Below are positions 61,261 through 64,000 of a DNA stretch of 64,000 nucleotides, one piece after another; position 1 is the stretch's first letter; the number at the start of each line of letters is the position of its first letter. This DNA comes from Psychrosphaera haliotis (GTDB lineage Bacteria; Pseudomonadota; Gammaproteobacteria; Enterobacterales; Alteromonadaceae). The translations under genes and the position numbers were made by a program. The DNA lies in NCBI RefSeq assembly GCF_039523615.1, contig NZ_BAAAFQ010000004.1, positions 806,001 through 870,000 of the forward strand. Direction: 5' to 3'. The notes below the pieces were generated by a model. That model had not been told where the DNA came from. It ran no database searches and worked only from the letters and a program-made list of their open reading frames with translations.

Positions 61261-62537
61261 GCCACCAAATGCTCCAACGCCCTATCGACAGCTTCTTTCA
61301 GCTTCTTCAACTCATGGCCTTTCGAGTAGTACCCATAAGACATCGTTTTGCCTCGCTCGTGTCCAACAACCTGAGCCGTAATGTTTTCTTCAACACCTGC
61401 TCGCTCCATTGCGGTAATGTACATATGCCTAAATGAATGAAAGCTTTTTAGCTTGCTTGTTGAGATGTGCCTTGTCTTGAAGTTTGAGAAGGTTCTACTT
61501 GCTGTCTTTGAAGCAATGCCAATCACGTAATCATCTTCGCCTTTGTCATTGATATGCTCCAACAACCTATGACCAAGTGCATCTGGAAGTGGTACGGTTC
61601 TGGTAGCAGCTTTCGTCTTACCCTTTTCAATATTCATTGCAACAATGCCGTCGTCTTGAACAACGTGTTTCTTCTTGACGTTACATATTTCACTTATACG
61701 ACAGCCAGTGTATATACCTAAGTCCACCAGCAACTTATAAACAGGCTTCTCCCACTCATGTGAGCGGATTGCCTTCATTTCAGCTACAGTGAATGCTTCT
61801 CGTTTTTCTGATTGGTCAGCTTCTGCACTTGAGTATATGTGGTCTTTAAACGGGTTCTTTCCTTCCAATTCATCAACCCGTTCTAAGTACATCCAAATTG
61901 TATTAATACGGCTGATAGTGGCTTGTACAGTAGACTTTTTCAGTGTCTTACCTAAATGTTTAATAAAGGCATACACCATCTTTCTCTCAATATCTTCAAG
62001 TGCAATGTCAGGTGAGTCAATCCAATCAAAATGCTTGAAGCAATATGTCCCAAACTCTTTGATGGCCTTTTCAATCTTCTTGATGTGCTCATCTGTCTTA
62101 GTATGGCCAATATCCTCAAGCCACATCTGGAAACCTTCAGAAAGTGTTAGTCGATACTTGCGGCTGAAGTCCTGTCTCCCATTTACAGTCATGTAAGCCT
62201 CAAGCTCTAGCTCCCGCCCTTGTTCTTTGAGTAAATCTGGATAAATTCCCATATCCCACTCTTGAGGATAATTCTTGCGGTCTCTATCCATTTCTCGTAC
62301 AAGTTCCCTGAACTTTTGCCCTTCAGTATTTGTGGTCATGCTTAAAGACTTTCGTTCAAGCTCACCATTAAGCACATTACGTTTCTTTTTCGCTTCACGA
62401 ATATCACCAGTATCAAGACTGATTTGTATGAAAGATTGATTTGGATAATGGTTACTTAGATGTTTAGGAACTCGACGTTGATACCACCAAATATTCCCGC
62501 GTAACTTTAGATGTTTTGTGTCTGCTTTATTACTCAT
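61257..62537 (-). CDS. Tyrosine recombinase (phage-type integrase)
   Basis: 426 residues. N-terminal KHLKLRGNIWWYQRRVPKHLSNHYP (DUF6538-like arm-binding start), core-binding SAM-like domain (about 130-230), and catalytic domain with Arg in YTGCRISEICNV (about 277), His-x-x-Arg in SFHSFRHMYIT (about 370), His in VGHERG (about 394) and the Tyr nucleophile in SYGYYSKG (about 402). The set is complete. It lies at the right side of the island and probably integrated it. Confidence 0.95.
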   Translation of the reverse strand: MSNKADTKHLKLRGNIWWYQRRVPKHLSNHYPNQSFIQISLDTGDIREAKKKRNVLNGELERKSLSMTTNTEGQKFRELVREMDRDRKNYPQEWDMGIYPDLLKEQGRELELEAYMTVNGRQDFSRKYRLTLSEGFQMWLEDIGHTKTDEHIKKIEKAIKEFGTYCFKHFDWIDSPDIALEDIERKMVYAFIKHLGKTLKKSTVQATISRINTIWMYLERVDELEGKNPFKDHIYSSAEADQSEKREAFTVAEMKAIRSHEWEKPVYKLLVDLGIYTGCRISEICNVKKKHVVQDDGIVAMNIEKGKTKAATRTVPLPDALGHRLLEHINDKGEDDYVIGIASKTASRTFSNFKTRHISTSKLKSFHSFRHMYITAMERAGVEENITAQVVGHERGKTMSYGYYSKGHELKKLKEAVDRALEHLVA

Positions 62538-62641
62538 TTACCTCTACCTTGCTGCAATTTGTAGCCAACAATGTAGACAGTATTGTGTTCATAAACCATT
62601 GAATGTCAATAGGAATAAGGCTTGCAGATTGACTCGCTCGG

Positions 62642-62678
62642 CATGATGTAAACAACATCATGTAGTTTCATAGAAACT
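62642..62678. promoter_or_regulatory. Two perfect inverted repeats upstream of the integrase
   Basis: CATGATGT-aaaca-ACATCATG (62642-62662) and AGTTTC-ata-GAAACT (62664-62678), about 105-140 bases before the integrase start. They could be integrase/regulator binding sites or part of the attachment site. Confidence 0.55.
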
Positions 62679-62700
62679 CATTAAGTTTCAATTGGTACAG

Positions 62701-62736
62701 AAAAGCCCGTAAAGCCATGTTTTACGGGCTTTTTTA
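62701..62736 (+). terminator. Orphan rho-independent terminator
   Basis: AAAAGCCCGTAAA-gccatgt-TTTACGGGCTTTT with T tail. No plus-strand gene ends here, so it may close a small RNA or mark the 3' end of an interrupted host gene. Confidence 0.75.
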
Positions 62737-62813
62737 TTGACACTTTATAACAATATATTTCAAAATAGAGCTAATATTTTGGACGTAGTTCCTTTAGATT
62801 TTGGAGATTGAAT

Positions 62814-63110
62814 ATGGAAAGTTACAATAGTATTAGAGAGCTTAGAGAATCATTAAGTAATAAACCTCCTGAGCCTGCGGGCAAATATATTAAAGACTAT
62901 TTTTTAAAACATAAACTAAGTGCATTATCAGCATCTAAGAAGCTCAATTGCTCAGCTAGCACATTAACTAGACTTTTTTGTGGTGCCGCTTTAACGGTCG
63001 ATATGGCCTCTAAACTAGAAAAGGAGTTTAATATAGATTCAGCTTTACTATTCCGGCTAGAAGCGAATGCCAATACGTTTAAAGCAAAACAGAAATCTAG
63101 CAGCATCTAG
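62814..63110 (+). CDS. HigA-like HTH protein, orphan
   Basis: 98 residues from the ATG at 62814 (GGAG seven bases upstream). EPAGKYIKDYFLKHKLSALSASKKLNCSASTLTRLFCGAALTVDMASKLEKEFN matches the HigA/VapI antitoxin type of XRE domain. A HigB toxin would be expected directly upstream, but the 270 bases there hold no ORF. Either an orphan antitoxin or an element regulator. Confidence 0.8.
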   Translation: MESYNSIRELRESLSNKPPEPAGKYIKDYFLKHKLSALSASKKLNCSASTLTRLFCGAALTVDMASKLEKEFNIDSALLFRLEANANTFKAKQKSSSI

Positions 63111-63140
63111 TAATTTCGTGATCATGCACAATAGCTGATA

Positions 63141-63176
63141 AAAAAGGTGATGTTTATTAAAACATCACCTTTTTTA
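63141..63176. terminator. Bidirectional terminator right of the HigA-like gene
   Basis: AAAAAGGTGATGTTT-att-AAAACATCACCTTTTTT. Confidence 0.85.
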
Positions 63177-63233
63177 TCAGAGTTAACTTTGTATCAAACA
63201 TTACTCTTAGCGATACTAACACCGCTAAGTCTA

Positions 63234-63264
63234 GGTAATCCGGTTTTTACTTAACCGGATTACC
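63234..63264 (-). other. Hairpin across the M16 stop codon
   Basis: GGTAATCCGG (63234-63243) pairs with CCGGATTACC (63255-63264), spanning the end of the peptidase gene. No T run follows on the minus strand, so it is more likely an mRNA 3'-end stabiliser than a terminator. Confidence 0.5.
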
Positions 63265-64000
63265 TTCAATATCTAATACAACCGGCTCTCCGTAACCAAA
63301 CTCTTTCATTCTAGCTAACTGAGTTTCTGCATCTCCCGCAACAACATAAATCATTTGTTGTTCATTAAAATGCTTGTCTATTACGTTATGAACGGCTTTT
63401 AACTCAAGTGATTTAACGTAATCTTGCTGTTGCTCAATAAAATTAGCTTCACGGTCAAAACGACTCATTTCAGTTAACATACCTAAAAGCTGATCTAAGG
63501 TTTCAAACTTACGTGAGTTACCTTTAATGATCATATTTTGAGTAACGGCTAAATCTTCCTCTTTGTAGGTCTCTTTGTAATTACTAATAAGGTCTTTAAA
63601 TATCTCTAAAGACTCCAACGTAACATTGGTACGAACCTGCGAAGATGCAATAAATGGAGATTGATAGCCTGCGCCACGAATATAAGAATACGCGCCGTAC
63701 GTGTAACCTTTTTGTATACGAAGCGTTTGTGCCAGTCTTGCACTCATTCCACCGCCTAGGCGGTTGTTCGCTACCTGAATAGGATGGAACTCCGCGCTGT
63801 TACCACTTACTACAGGTTTACCTGCCATAATAACGGACTGTTTGGCACCCGGTACGTCTATAAAGTACAAGGTTGGCTTCTTACGCTGAGATACCATTGG
63901 TTGCTGAGGTAGCTCCACCGCTTCACCTTGCCACTTGTTTAATCTTGCTAACGCTTTGCTCACTTGTTTTTCAGTTACGTCACCCACCACATTAAACGTC
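63247..64000 (-). CDS. M16-family metallopeptidase, C-terminal part (cut by window edge)
   Basis: About 251 residues visible. The frame stays open through the window edge (TFNVVGDV before the first in-frame GTG), so the start and the HxxEH zinc site lie outside. Visible: QVANNRLGGGMSARLAQTLRIQKGYTYGAYS, the typical C-terminal M16 domain with the RxxxxxxY pair, and SPFIASSQVRTNVTLESLEIFKDLI. Family members are processing or peptide-degrading enzymes, often periplasmic in Alteromonadales. It resumes host-type sequence right of the island. Confidence 0.9.
   Translation of the reverse strand, partial: TFNVVGDVTEKQVSKALARLNKWQGEAVELPQQPMVSQRKKPTLYFIDVPGAKQSVIMAGKPVVSGNSAEFHPIQVANNRLGGGMSARLAQTLRIQKGYTYGAYSYIRGAGYQSPFIASSQVRTNVTLESLEIFKDLISNYKETYKEEDLAVTQNMIIKGNSRKFETLDQLLGMLTEMSRFDREANFIEQQQDYVKSLELKAVHNVIDKHFNEQQMIYVVAGDAETQLARMKEFGYGEPVVLDIEGNPVK

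Noticed and set aside
62538..62740. tRNA or tmRNA 3' end as island integration target
   Set aside because: No CCA end, T-loop or tmRNA 3' signature could be found; only palindromes and a terminator.

Overview
The window is about 64 kb of a moderately AT-rich marine gammaproteobacterial chromosome, most likely order Alteromonadales (Colwelliaceae or Pseudoalteromonadaceae-like). The evidence is the gene content and gene order: gmk-rpoZ-spoT-ridA-trmH-recG, polA-engB-cytochrome c4-yihI-DUF2489, speA/speE, accB-accC, cutA-dsbD and fxsA-groES-groEL, plus UbiK, a chromosomal TraF-type barrel protein, a HutZ-type haem protein and many TonB-dependent receptors. The genus cannot be fixed from the sequence alone. 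No tRNA or rRNA gene was seen.

Layout. 0-7.5 kb: partial surface protein with a PEP-CTERM-like tail, IalB-like protein, AbgT transporter, TonB receptor, amidohydrolase and an H-NOX haem sensor. 7.7-15.5 kb: nucleotide, stringent-response and DNA-repair operon ending in a REC-REC-GGDEF protein. 15.5-27.4 kb: ubiK, TraF-like protein, rep, cytochrome c5, polA, engB, cytochrome c4, yihI and DUF2489. In this block the polA-engB and engB-yihI gaps match the E. coli positions of the Spot 42 and CsrC small RNAs. The engB-yihI gap holds a convincing CsrB/CsrC-type RNA. The polA-engB gap holds a terminator-bearing RNA candidate. The polA upstream region carries a cluster of DnaA boxes.

27.5-33.2 kb: haem uptake and degradation locus (hmuTUV-hutZ, with a divergent receptor flanked by Fur boxes). 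33.3-40 kb: lipoprotein, two tandem acyltransferases, polyamine genes speA and speE, DUF3630-like and DUF1285 genes. Short tandem repeats sit at several gene ends here.

40.2-46.4 kb: a bacteriocin-like peptide-export cluster. It contains an HlyD adaptor, a C39-peptidase ABC exporter, a LuxR-type HTH protein, an unrecognised 469-residue protein, a CPBP (CAAX-protease-like) membrane protein, and a 56-residue peptide with a double-glycine leader that is too short for ordinary ORF calling. The last two genes are each preceded by a related leader element with paired palindromes.

46.4-55 kb: housekeeping genes accC, accB, aroQ, dsbD, cutA, fxsA, an XRE regulator, groES and groEL. 55.2-63.1 kb: a mobile island with RNase HI, a coiled-coil protein and a small RHH-like protein in one operon, tandem 91-93 bp repeats, a serine recombinase, a HIRAN protein plus membrane protein pair, a tyrosine integrase and an orphan HigA-like HTH protein. 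The right edge is the C-terminal part of an M16 peptidase. All calls are by eye from sequence; no database search was possible.
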